From positions 1 to 29,727 of the IMG/VR virus record IMGVR_UViG_3300027833_000169: DNA of 29,727 nucleotides. The stretch is one strand, 5' to 3'. The stretch is from a virus. The notes under the pieces are model-generated. The model was not told the origin of the DNA. It saw nothing but the letters and a program-made list of their open reading frames with translations, and ran no database searches. The position numbers were made by a program, and so were the translations under genes. How positions within the stretch are numbered: the stretch's first letter is position 1; the number at the start of each line of letters is the position of its first letter. Below are positions 1-7,170 of the stretch, piece after piece.

Positions 1-242
1 ATCTTTTGCTACCCCGTAACCACTTACCCGTTAAGGGACATAGTAATTTGGTGAGGGATAGACGAACTGGCGTTATACTAAATACAAACAAGGCTGAGAT
101 AGAAACGTCAAAAAAACTAAAACTAGTACAACAAGAAAAAGATCAACGAATTATACGTCTTACCGACGAAGTGGACACTCTTAGAAATGATGTCCAACAA
201 ATAAAAGAATTACTTTTTCGTTTAGTAGAGGATAAGAAATGA
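1..242 (+). CDS. Small virion-associated-type protein, probably 5'-truncated
   Basis: The reading frame is open to the left edge. A TTG at 6 could start it, but the preceding in-frame codon is also sense, so the true start may lie outside the window. The visible protein (about 78 aa) begins with the segment PVKGHSNLVRDRRTGVILNT, a motif I recall from small conserved proteins of T4-like marine phages found near baseplate and fibre genes; their function is unknown to me. The second half, from about residue 36 to the end, is charged and heptad-like (LTDEVDTLRNDVQQIKELL) and should form a coiled coil. The stop overlaps the next start (ATGA), implying translational coupling with the fibre-like gene at 239. 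A structural or assembly role is inferred from context only. Confidence 0.7.
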   Translation, partial: LLLPRNHLPVKGHSNLVRDRRTGVILNTNKAEIETSKKLKLVQQEKDQRIIRLTDEVDTLRNDVQQIKELLFRLVEDKK

Positions 243-1411
243 GTAACATTATACAATCAGTCCATCTCGCAGACAACATCAATGCGGCCTTCGATAAGAT
301 CAATGAAAACTTCGATCTTATTAACACAGGTAAAGTTGGTGGTGGGATCGATTCTGAAAAATTGGCTGCGATATTAGACTCTGACTATTTCATCACAATC
401 ATTAATGAAGACTATATTAATCAATTTAATCTTTCTCTGGACGTTGACTTTACAGACGTTGATGCTGGGATCGCAGCAAATGCTTCTGCACTATCTTCCC
501 TCACCACTAGTATCACTGACATTGATGGCACTTTAACTATACTGGCATCGGATGTCACATCTCTATCGACATCACTGACCGACACTCAAGCAGGCATTAC
601 CGCAAATTCTACTGCGATGGCATCGCTTACTAGTAGTATCACACAGACAGAAGCTTCACTAGTTATACTTGCGCAAGACGTAGTAGACTTAGAAACTAAT
701 TTTACTGGCAACATAACTATAGACTCAGATTTGGTAGTTTCTGTACTTTCAAATAGTACCGCATTCTCTGGATTGGAGTCTTCGATTGAGGTTGTCGATG
801 GTAGAGTTACTGCTCAGTCTTCGGACATTAGTGATTTGTCTAATGAGATTTCCATTGTAGATTCCGACAATAAAGTTTTGATCTCAGCGGAAGGTGCGGC
901 ACGTTCAGCACTAACCTCTTTAGTGACCACTAATGGAAATAATATATCCACGATTCAGGGAAGTATTACTGCCCTCACAGGTAAAATAGACACAGTAGAC
1001 TCAGCTGGTAACCCCACCACTTTCGTTGCACTAGCAACAGAGTCACTACAGGCCGAAGTCACACGAGTAGAAGGGTTGATAACAACAAATTCTACTTGGG
1101 GTATAGACCTAGTTGCTGGTACCGAAGCCAATCCACATATTGCTGGTATCAAGTTCGGTAATGACGGTGCAACCGCAGATTTCGCATTGACCGCAGACAC
1201 ATTCAAGATTATCAATGCTTCTAATAACGAGATTCAACCATTCACTATTTCTGGTAATGAAATAGAATTGTCAAATGCAACAGTTACAGGGAATCTAAAT
1301 ATAGGTTCAAACCTCAGTGGTGCTCATATGGAATTGAAAGATGATATCACTAAAGTATTTGACGCGTCTGGTCAACTACGTGTTGCACTAGGTAATCTAA
1401 CCGGACTATAG
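239..1411 (+). CDS. Tail fibre / tail-tip-like protein with J-type C-terminus
   Basis: A 390-aa protein. The N-terminus (INAAFDKINENFDLINTG) is a short helical motif common at the start of fibre proteins in T4-like marine phages. Residues about 70-290 are Ser/Thr/Ala/Leu/Asp-rich pseudo-repeats (SLTTSITDIDGTLTILASDV and variants) expected to form a trimeric coiled coil or beta-stalk. Residues about 285-390 (WGIDLV, IAGIKFGNDG, DFALTADTFKI, PFTISGNEIEL, then a beta-rich tail) resemble the C-terminal part of lambda J-type tail-tip proteins; this is recalled from family patterns, not searched. There are no Cys or membrane segments. It is translationally coupled to the upstream gene and followed at short spacing by small beta-rich proteins and a chaperone-like gene, as in fibre cassettes. 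I am confident it is a virion fibre-type protein, less so of its exact place in the tail. Confidence 0.75.
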   Translation: MSNIIQSVHLADNINAAFDKINENFDLINTGKVGGGIDSEKLAAILDSDYFITIINEDYINQFNLSLDVDFTDVDAGIAANASALSSLTTSITDIDGTLTILASDVTSLSTSLTDTQAGITANSTAMASLTSSITQTEASLVILAQDVVDLETNFTGNITIDSDLVVSVLSNSTAFSGLESSIEVVDGRVTAQSSDISDLSNEISIVDSDNKVLISAEGAARSALTSLVTTNGNNISTIQGSITALTGKIDTVDSAGNPTTFVALATESLQAEVTRVEGLITTNSTWGIDLVAGTEANPHIAGIKFGNDGATADFALTADTFKIINASNNEIQPFTISGNEIELSNATVTGNLNIGSNLSGAHMELKDDITKVFDASGQLRVALGNLTGL

Positions 1412-1418
1412 GTGTATT

Positions 1419-1700
1419 ATGAGTTACGGACTATACATTTCTGATGGTGTTAATGGATCAGTTATTACAAACTCCAATAATATTTTTAATGAGGAAATAT
1501 ACCAGTCTCAGGCTGGAACTATTACAGGTAATAGCACCCTTGATTTGAATATAGAAGATGTTGGTAATCCGGCATTAATATCTATAGAATTAACAACAAA
1601 CAGTAGTGTAGAATTCTCGACTTCAGGAAATACATTATCGTTACAGAACCCTCTATCTGGGGACTACGCATTTAATTTAAAAGTTTTTAGGTTCCAATAA
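1419..1700 (+). CDS. Small beta-rich tail/fibre accessory protein
   Basis: A 93-aa protein with ribosome-binding site AGGTG 5-9 bases before ATG. It opens MSYGLYISDG, matching the first motif of the next protein (HGLVVKNNNG and YGLMIKNSDG), so the two probably share a fold: a short beta-strand pair typical of small tail proteins that begin 'YGL-x(5)-G-x(3)-DS'. The rest is Asn/Ser/Thr-rich with alternating hydrophobic residues, consistent with a beta-sandwich. There is no signal peptide or membrane segment. Its stop overlaps the next start (TAATG), so it is coupled to the gene at 1700. The specific role is unknown; position suggests a decoration or receptor-contact subunit of the fibre/tip complex. 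Confidence 0.65.
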   Translation: MSYGLYISDGVNGSVITNSNNIFNEEIYQSQAGTITGNSTLDLNIEDVGNPALISIELTTNSSVEFSTSGNTLSLQNPLSGDYAFNLKVFRFQ

Positions 1701-2479
1701 TGTCAGATGATCATGGGTTGGTTGTAAAAAACAATAATGGCGGTGTCATGTTTGATTCTCGTAAGGGAATGAGCAGTTACGTCGTAAGAGAAATCGGGAC
1801 AGGAGTTGAAACTTCATTCACCTTAAACGACGGTGATATAGTATTTGCTAAACGACCATCAGGCACTTCTAATAATTGGTGGACGGATAAGATAATATTT
1901 GGAAGTAGTACCCTCGGCCCATTGGGCCCACCGGAAAACCCTAGGTCATATGGATTCTTTGCATATACAGATTTTTCGTCAGGGGTATCGGCAGAAATCA
2001 ACCCAGTCGTAATGGATTACTTTGTTGTAACACATGCAAGAAACATAGATGTTAGTTCCGAAGACTATGGTTTGATGATAAAAAATAGTGACGGTTCTCT
2101 TCAATTCGACAGTCGTGCGATAAAGAACGGACAACACTTTTTGATCACAGACTACTATCCGCCTAGAACTTTTGACGGTGACCCATATAGTGCACCAGTA
2201 GGTGGACTAGGAGATATGGATGGTTACTGGTCGATGAATTGGACGACGGGACTTGATATTGCAAATGATGTTGCAGCAATATCAGTACGTGGACTGAAAT
2301 GGATAGGTGTAAGTTCCAGTGCCGGAGCAACAGGGCCAGTCATCGAAGCATTCTTTGATGTTGGCGGTGAAGAGGGTGGATTTGGTGGTGAAGAGGGTGG
2401 ATTTGGTGGATCCACAACATCAACAAGAACGTATGACCGCCGAATAAACGGTATGATTCTGGGTGCAGAACTAATTTAA
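1700..2479 (+). CDS. Duplicated-motif tail/fibre protein with Gly-rich loop
   Basis: A 259-aa protein with two internal homologous modules: HGLVVKNNNGGVMFDSR near residue 5 and YGLMIKNSDGSLQFDSR near residue 123. Each is followed by Tyr/Trp-rich beta segments (VVTHARNID; WSMNWTTGLDIA). This motif is typical of small phage tail proteins of unknown function. Residues 223-236 are two tandem copies of GEEGGFG, encoded by a 21-bp direct repeat, followed by a short Thr/Arg-rich tail. The Gly-rich segment could act as a flexible or receptor-exposed loop, as in some fibre adhesins; that is inference. The gene overlaps the previous stop by one base and is followed after 9 bases by the chaperone-like gene. 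Confidence 0.65.
   Translation: MSDDHGLVVKNNNGGVMFDSRKGMSSYVVREIGTGVETSFTLNDGDIVFAKRPSGTSNNWWTDKIIFGSSTLGPLGPPENPRSYGFFAYTDFSSGVSAEINPVVMDYFVVTHARNIDVSSEDYGLMIKNSDGSLQFDSRAIKNGQHFLITDYYPPRTFDGDPYSAPVGGLGDMDGYWSMNWTTGLDIANDVAAISVRGLKWIGVSSSAGATGPVIEAFFDVGGEEGGFGGEEGGFGGSTTSTRTYDRRINGMILGAELI
2366..2407 (+). repeat. Two exact tandem copies of a 21-bp unit
   Basis: Copies at 2366-2386 and 2387-2407 are identical and in frame, each encoding GEEGGFG. The length (7 codons) lets copy number change by slippage without a frameshift. Confidence 0.9.
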
Positions 2480-2488
2480 GAGGAACAC

Positions 2489-2929
2489 ATGATTTATTAT
2501 ATTGCGACCATTAAAAACGGTCAGATACAAACATTAAAATTAGCAAGCGGAGATAACGCAGCTGAAGGAGTCCAAGAAAATGGGACAACTTTAGTACACA
2601 TTGATTTTCCCATTGATAATCGAATAGAATTTATCGAGACTAATTACTGGGACGGTGAGTGGTTACAAAGAGAACGTCCACCAAATGAACACTCTTCGTG
2701 GAATGGGTCATCGTGGGAATGGGATCTTGAATCATTGATGCCTCAAGTACGATCTGCCCGTAATACTATGTTGGCGAGAAGTGACTGGACTCAAATGCCG
2801 GACTCTCCGTTATCAGAAGATGACAAGTTAGATTGGCAAATATATCGTGAGGAACTAAGAAGTCTATCCTTTGTCCAAGACGATATCTCTAACTTACAGG
2901 ATGTTGATTGGCCAAAAGAACCAAAATAA
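2489..2929 (+). CDS. Tail (fibre) assembly chaperone-like protein
   Basis: A 146-aa protein with a good ribosome-binding site (AGAGGA, 2480s). The C-terminal ~60 residues carry the pattern of the phage tail assembly chaperone-like family (Pfam Phage_tail_APC type): R-N-x-x-L-x-x-SDWTQ, then PLSEDDK, W-x-x-YR-x-x-LR, ending in W-P-x-x-P. All these elements are present (RNTMLARSDWTQMPDSPLSE; WQIYREELRSL; DWPKEPK). The N-terminal half is a small beta domain with aromatic WDGEWLQRER and WNGSSWEWD segments. Proteins with this tail often lie directly downstream of fibre genes and are thought to help fibre folding or assembly, and this one closes such a cluster. A structural rather than chaperone role cannot be excluded. 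Confidence 0.75.
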   Translation: MIYYIATIKNGQIQTLKLASGDNAAEGVQENGTTLVHIDFPIDNRIEFIETNYWDGEWLQRERPPNEHSSWNGSSWEWDLESLMPQVRSARNTMLARSDWTQMPDSPLSEDDKLDWQIYREELRSLSFVQDDISNLQDVDWPKEPK

Positions 2930-2943
2930 TTACTTGCTATTTT

Positions 2944-2996
2944 CTCGAAGATAGTGTATAATGATGTTTGTTGTATACACTATAAATACATTCGAG
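2944..2996. repeat. Inverted repeat overlapping a late promoter
   Basis: A perfect 10-bp inverted repeat, ATAGTGTATA (2951-2960) and TATACACTAT (2974-2983), separated by 13 bases. Outer arms CTCGAA (2944-2949) and TTCGAG (2991-2996) extend it with an asymmetric internal gap. The right arm shares its last three bases with the TATAAATA promoter. It could be a DNA-binding site or an RNA hairpin in read-through mRNA. Confidence 0.7.
2981..2988 (+). promoter_or_regulatory. T4-type late promoter TATAAATA (P1)
   Basis: Exact match to the T4 late -10 element in the gap after the chaperone-like gene. By T4 geometry initiation would fall near 2994. An intrinsic terminator follows about 50 bases later, so this promoter may make a very short RNA or only read-through transcripts. 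Confidence 0.75.
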
Positions 2997-3006
2997 GAAA
3001 TGACCT

Positions 3007-3046
3007 AAAAAATGTGCATTGACTTCGGTTTTGCACATTTTTTTTA
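3007..3046 (+). terminator. Rho-independent terminator with UUCG loop
   Basis: Stem AAAAATGTGCA pairs with TGCACATTTTT around a loop region containing CTTCGG (a UUCG tetraloop closed by C-G). The descending arm runs into a tract of eight T. It ends the region-1 transcript just before a fresh late promoter. Confidence 0.9.
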
Positions 3047-3047
3047 T

Positions 3048-3055
3048 TATAAATA
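3048..3055 (+). promoter_or_regulatory. T4-type late promoter TATAAATA (P2)
   Basis: Exact TATAAATA beginning two bases after the terminator's T-tract. Expected start is about 3061, giving a 45-base leader before the tetrapeptide-repeat gene at 3106. Confidence 0.85.
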
Positions 3056-3105
3056 AACAGGTCATTAACAAATAAACTTTAACTTTAGCTAAAGAGAAAG
3101 CAAAC

Positions 3106-6100
3106 ATGTCAGCATCTAGTATACCACTAAAAATTAAGAATATCGATGGTGACCTACAGGAACTTACCCCAGCAGAAGAGATGTATCTCGCTGTAAAGGT
3201 AGGTGAAGCACTTGCAGAGGCCTCTGCTGGTGACATTGGAGACATCAGTCTAACCAATGGTGATAACATAGGTTCGTTCGTAGATTCATTCTATAATGAA
3301 CCATCGGGCACACACCCTATGTCTAACATCACTGGCACAACCGTAACTACTACTTTGAAACAGGTAAGTGGTTCCGCAAGTGAATCTGGTACTGATTTTG
3401 CCCGTCCTGTCGGTTATTACGCAGATAACGCAAATCCTGGCTTCTACGAAATGGTAGATGGGGATTTGGACAATCTCACAAATCGTGCACTGAAGAATCT
3501 TGAAACATTAGGACTTCAAGGAGCATTCCAACTTTCAACCACATCACCAGGCGGTGATTGGACAAAACATATTGATACAGTATTCTCGAATACTCTTGGT
3601 GACGGTACTACAACAGACTTTCATATCTGGAAAAGAACCACACTGGCATCACCCCCAGCTGGTATTGTAACCGCCCGGCCAGTTGCAACCGACTATGATG
3701 GATCTTCATCATTTAACGGTCTAAAAGAAATGTCCGACGCAGAGATCAAGTACACTCTCGGTCAACGTGCTAAGTCACTTAGGTCGACAGCAGGAGCCAT
3801 TGGTTCTTATCAACTCCGTTCATCTGTACAAGGTGTTCCAACATCAGCCGGAACTTGGGTTCCTCGTGGTTCTGCTGCGAATACTCAACGTACTATTGTT
3901 GATGGAACTTATTCTCGCACTCGCGCTTCTGCATACGCTCGTACAAGAGTTTCTGCATACAGTCGCAATCGTGTATCAACTTATACTCGAAACAGCGTAG
4001 ATACATTCGCACGTACGTTTGCTGGTGAATATACTGGTACCTATTCTCGTGAATTTGCCGGTGAATATACACGTGGCTATGCAGGGGATTACACTAGAAC
4101 TCGTCCCTCAACATATACCCGAAACCGATTAACTGCGTTCACTGGTTACTTTGCTGGTACTTATAACCGTGCAAGAGTTTCCGTTTACACACGCAATCGT
4201 ATAACACCATTTACAGGAACCTTCTCACGTACTCGTGCATCAGCATACACACGTGGTCGTGTTTCAACTTACGCAGGGACTTACGCAAGAACTCGTACTT
4301 CTGCTTACACTGCGGATTATACTCGTGCACGTGTATCAACATACACCGGAACTTACGCAGGAGTTTATTCTCGTAACCGTGTATCTGCATATGCTGGAAC
4401 TTACTCGCGTACACGTACTTCTGCTTATAGTCAACCATACACTCGTACACGTACTTCTGCATACTCTGCGGATTATACTCGTACACGTATAACTAACTAC
4501 ACTCGTGATCGTGTAACCAACTTTGCCGGCGTTTTCTCTCGTGCACGTGTTTCGACTTATACTCGTAATCGTGTTACAAACTTTGCTGGAAACTTCGTTG
4601 GTAACTATGCACGTGGATTCGTAGGTAACTATTCTCGTGGATTCGTTGGTAACTATGCTCGTGGATATGCTGGTGACTTCGTAGGTAACTACGCTCGTGT
4701 TTCTACTCGTACATCTACTCGTACTCGTTACTCTGCATATGCTCGCACCTCTACTCGTACTCGTTACTCTGCATACGCAAGAGATCGTGTTACTAACTTT
4801 GCCGGTAACTTTGTTGGTAACTATGCAACAACCTTTACTGGTGATTTCGTAGGTAACTATGCAAGAACTTCTACTAGAACTTCTACACGTACACTAAACT
4901 ATACTCGTACATTGTACTATGCTGGTAATTTCGTTGGAGATTACTCAAGAGCTCGTGCATTCTCCTATGTCGGAGATTATTCTCGTACTCGTGCAGTAGG
5001 AACTTCGTACACTGGTAACTATGGTCGTACTAGAACAGGTAACTACACTGGTAACTATTCTCGTGCTGCAGCTGGATACTACGTAGGTAATTACGCAAGA
5101 ACCTCTACTCGTGCTGTTGCATTCGTAGGTAACTTCACACGAAACCTGATCTCAACTCGGACAAGTATTACCCTCGGCGGAACATCATATTATGCTCGAT
5201 TCGTGTATAATCCAAACATGGGAGAACTGGTTCCGGTTTTCTATACCCGTACTGCAGCGGCCGGATATTACACTGGTAACTTTGTTACTGCCATGGCGTA
5301 TACGACGAACCGTTACCTGTCCAGTTATTACGCAGGAAACTACTCAAGGACTCGCGGCCAGAACTATGTAGGCAACTATGCTCGTAACCGTGCATTCTCT
5401 TTTGTTGGAGACTACTCAAGAGCTCGTGCCGCTACTCTTTACTACGTAGGTAACTACGGAAGAACTCGTACTGGTACCTACACTGGTAACTATGGTCGTA
5501 CAAGCACTCGAACTAGAACTGCTACAGGGACTTACGCAAGAACTGGATATTATGCTGGTAACTATGTCGGCGACTATGCAAGAACACGTATCACTAACTA
5601 TGTTGGCGACTTCACAAGAGATCGTATAACTAACTTTGCTGGTAACTTTGTCGGTAACTATGCTCGTGCATATGCCGGAGACTTTGTTGGCAACTATGCT
5701 CGTGGATATGCCGGAGACTTCGCTGGTAACTATACCGGAGAATACGCTCGTACTTCTGCAAGAACTCGTTACTCTGCATATATTCGTACTCGTACGTCGA
5801 CATATGTCCGTAACCGTTCTTCTGCGTACGCAAGAGATCGTATAACTAACTTCGCTGGTGACTTTACTGGTAACTATGCAAGAACCTTCACTGGTAACTA
5901 TGCACGTAACTATGCTGGCAACTTCATCGGTGATTTCGTTGGTGATTTCGCTGGTAACTATGTCGGTAACTACACTAGACAGTTCGGTGGCAACTATGTC
6001 GGTAACTATGCACGTAACTACGTAGGCGAATATGCCGGTACATATAGCCGTGGATTCGCTGGTGAGTACACAGGAACTTACACTGGTGTCTACTCGAACA

Positions 6101-6597
6101 CGTTCGGTGGTAACTATGTTGGTAACTATGCACGTAACTTCGCAGGCGAATACACTGGAACTTACTCGAATACTTTCACTGGTAATTACTCACGTGGTTT
6201 CTCTGGTCAGTACACTCGCGACTTCGCTGGTGACTTTACTGGTAACTATGCAAGAACATTTGCTGGTGAGTACACTGGAACGTATGCAAGTGACTTTGTA
6301 GGTGACTTCGTAGGTAACTATTCACGTGACTTCGTAGGTAACTACGGTCGAGTTCGTGTATCGGCTTACTCAAGACTACGTAACTCAACATACACTGGAA
6401 TTTACTCTCGTGACCGTGTATCAACATATGTTGGTGACTTCACTGGTAATTACTCACGTGGATTCACAGGCGATTACGCTCGTGACTTCGTAGGTAACTA
6501 TGCTAGAGCTTTCGTAGGTAATTACACTGGCGCAACAATCAGTGATACATTGGTTCACACACCAGAAACATATACCTTATACGTACGGGTTGCTTAA
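3106..6597 (+). CDS. Giant tetrapeptide-repeat virion protein
   Basis: A 1163-aa protein preceded by AGAGAAAG. Residues 1-268 form a non-repetitive head: IPLKIKNIDGDLQELTPAEE followed by a helical YLAVKVGEALAE, a start I recall in structural proteins of cyanophage-like T4 relatives, then YYADNANPGFYEM, FHIWKRTT and a Ser/Gly-rich linker. Residues about 269-1140 are an almost unbroken series of four-residue units [Y/F/R]-[A/V/T/S]-[G/R/S]-[N/D/T/A]. Arg/Ser-type units (YTRN RVST) dominate the first third and Gly-Asn-type units (FVGN YARG) the rest. I saw no Lys, His, Cys or Trp in the repeat region, and Tyr, Arg and Gly are strongly enriched. An insert near residues 686-715 (LGGTSYYARFVYNPNMGELV) breaks the register. 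A short non-repeat cap ends the protein. Similar Tyr/Arg/Gly-Asn repeats are, to my memory, annotated only as hypothetical or structural proteins. A long fibre or appendage is the best guess. Confidence 0.8.
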   Translation: MSASSIPLKIKNIDGDLQELTPAEEMYLAVKVGEALAEASAGDIGDISLTNGDNIGSFVDSFYNEPSGTHPMSNITGTTVTTTLKQVSGSASESGTDFARPVGYYADNANPGFYEMVDGDLDNLTNRALKNLETLGLQGAFQLSTTSPGGDWTKHIDTVFSNTLGDGTTTDFHIWKRTTLASPPAGIVTARPVATDYDGSSSFNGLKEMSDAEIKYTLGQRAKSLRSTAGAIGSYQLRSSVQGVPTSAGTWVPRGSAANTQRTIVDGTYSRTRASAYARTRVSAYSRNRVSTYTRNSVDTFARTFAGEYTGTYSREFAGEYTRGYAGDYTRTRPSTYTRNRLTAFTGYFAGTYNRARVSVYTRNRITPFTGTFSRTRASAYTRGRVSTYAGTYARTRTSAYTADYTRARVSTYTGTYAGVYSRNRVSAYAGTYSRTRTSAYSQPYTRTRTSAYSADYTRTRITNYTRDRVTNFAGVFSRARVSTYTRNRVTNFAGNFVGNYARGFVGNYSRGFVGNYARGYAGDFVGNYARVSTRTSTRTRYSAYARTSTRTRYSAYARDRVTNFAGNFVGNYATTFTGDFVGNYARTSTRTSTRTLNYTRTLYYAGNFVGDYSRARAFSYVGDYSRTRAVGTSYTGNYGRTRTGNYTGNYSRAAAGYYVGNYARTSTRAVAFVGNFTRNLISTRTSITLGGTSYYARFVYNPNMGELVPVFYTRTAAAGYYTGNFVTAMAYTTNRYLSSYYAGNYSRTRGQNYVGNYARNRAFSFVGDYSRARAATLYYVGNYGRTRTGTYTGNYGRTSTRTRTATGTYARTGYYAGNYVGDYARTRITNYVGDFTRDRITNFAGNFVGNYARAYAGDFVGNYARGYAGDFAGNYTGEYARTSARTRYSAYIRTRTSTYVRNRSSAYARDRITNFAGDFTGNYARTFTGNYARNYAGNFIGDFVGDFAGNYVGNYTRQFGGNYVGNYARNYVGEYAGTYSRGFAGEYTGTYTGVYSNTFGGNYVGNYARNFAGEYTGTYSNTFTGNYSRGFSGQYTRDFAGDFTGNYARTFAGEYTGTYASDFVGDFVGNYSRDFVGNYGRVRVSAYSRLRNSTYTGIYSRDRVSTYVGDFTGNYSRGFTGDYARDFVGNYARAFVGNYTGATISDTLVHTPETYTLYVRVA
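3910..6525 (+). repeat. 12-bp-period (tetrapeptide) repeat tract
   Basis: Codons 269-1140 of the gene at 3106. Aromatic or Arg residues recur every fourth codon, with common 12-bp words such as GGTAACTATGCA. Units are conserved mainly at protein level; third bases vary, so this is an old repeat under selection rather than a fresh microsatellite. The phase slips at least once, around the 5140-5360 insert. Confidence 0.9.
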
Positions 6598-6618
6598 TCA
6601 CTCATACTGTGGTATAAT
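6590..6618 (+). promoter_or_regulatory. Possible host sigma70-like promoter
   Basis: TTGCTT (6590-6595) and a perfect TATAAT (6613-6618) with 17-base spacing, at the end of the tetrapeptide-repeat gene. The -35 matches only about half of the consensus and the region is AT-rich, so this is weak. No TATAAATA is present in this gap, so the trio downstream may otherwise depend on read-through. Confidence 0.3.
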
Positions 6619-6620
6619 AT

Positions 6621-6660
6621 GAGATAGAACGGTGGGTCATTCATTTGACCCACTTATCTC
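6621..6660 (+). terminator. Hairpin without U-tract after the repeat gene
   Basis: Inner stem GTGGGTCA (6632-6639) pairs with TGACCCAC (6646-6653) around a 6-base loop. Outer arms GAGATA (6621-6626) and TATCTC (6655-6660) extend it. There is no T-run after it, so it may stabilise the 3' end of the upstream mRNA or attenuate rather than terminate efficiently. Confidence 0.55.
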
Positions 6661-6708
6661 AGCACTATATAACATTATAATTTGAATTGAAACCTTTGGA
6701 GATAATTA

Positions 6709-7170
6709 ATGAGTCGTAAGCAATGGATGGATAATGCCTTCTGGGAAACAGAGGACAAGAAAGAAGTCAACTGTATTCTAGAACTTGAAGATGATGTGGG
6801 TCGTGTAACACGTCAACAAATGATGCTAAACCGTGCTAATAAAGATGGTAGTGATAATGAATTGTTTAATGAATTAATTGACGCTCTAGGGGAAGAGGCT
6901 ATTGATAAGGAAACTATCGATAGAGTCACTCGCAAGAAGGCAGAGAAAGAAGAAGAGAAAATGCGTGATGAAGAACATCTAAAGGCACGCAAACTTGAGA
7001 AACTTTTCAACTATAAGATGGAAGCTTTCGAAGTCGAAGAGATTAAGAATTCTAAAAACCGTAAGTTAAAGGCAAAATTGCGTCGTGCAAAATCAAGAAT
7101 TGAAGTAGATCTTTATTCAATCATGATTCTTCAAGACCAACTTGAGGCCGTAGCTGATGGAAAAGAGTAA
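6709..7170 (+). CDS. Charged coiled-coil protein of T4-like marine phage type
   Basis: A 153-aa protein with a strong ribosome-binding site (TTGGAG). The N-terminus MSRKQWMDNAFWETEDKKEV plus CILELEDDVGRVTRQ resembles a conserved hypothetical protein I recall in cyanophage-like T4 relatives. Residues about 70-105 are a Lys/Glu-rich helix (RKKAEKEEEKMRDEEHLKAR), followed by a basic helical segment (KNSKNRKLKAKLRRAKSRIE) and a hydrophobic helix near the C-terminus. There are no catalytic motifs, signal peptide or membrane segment. It overlaps the glycosyltransferase-like gene by 14 bases, so the two are probably translated together. Function is unknown; a scaffold, chaperone or minor virion component for the adjacent fibre system is possible. 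Confidence 0.7.
   Translation: MSRKQWMDNAFWETEDKKEVNCILELEDDVGRVTRQQMMLNRANKDGSDNELFNELIDALGEEAIDKETIDRVTRKKAEKEEEKMRDEEHLKARKLEKLFNYKMEAFEVEEIKNSKNRKLKAKLRRAKSRIEVDLYSIMILQDQLEAVADGKE

Noticed and set aside
3015-3060. 14-codon ORF inside the terminator (MCIDFGFAHFFYYK)
   Set aside because: It is made of the hairpin and T-tract themselves and has no RBS at proper spacing.
2937-3269. Minus-strand 110-aa frame across the 2930-3105 gap
   Set aside because: It runs through the terminator and promoters and overlaps a well-supported + gene; no RBS or recognisable motif.
4211-6427. Alternative-frame and antisense ORFs in the tetrapeptide-repeat gene
   Set aside because: They are by-products of the 12-bp periodicity, which leaves other frames open; the products are Met/His/Leu-rich low-complexity strings.
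3910-6525. Repeat tract as a CRISPR array or non-coding minisatellite
   Set aside because: Units are 12 bp without spacers, vary at third codon positions, and keep one long frame, so they are protein-coding repeats.
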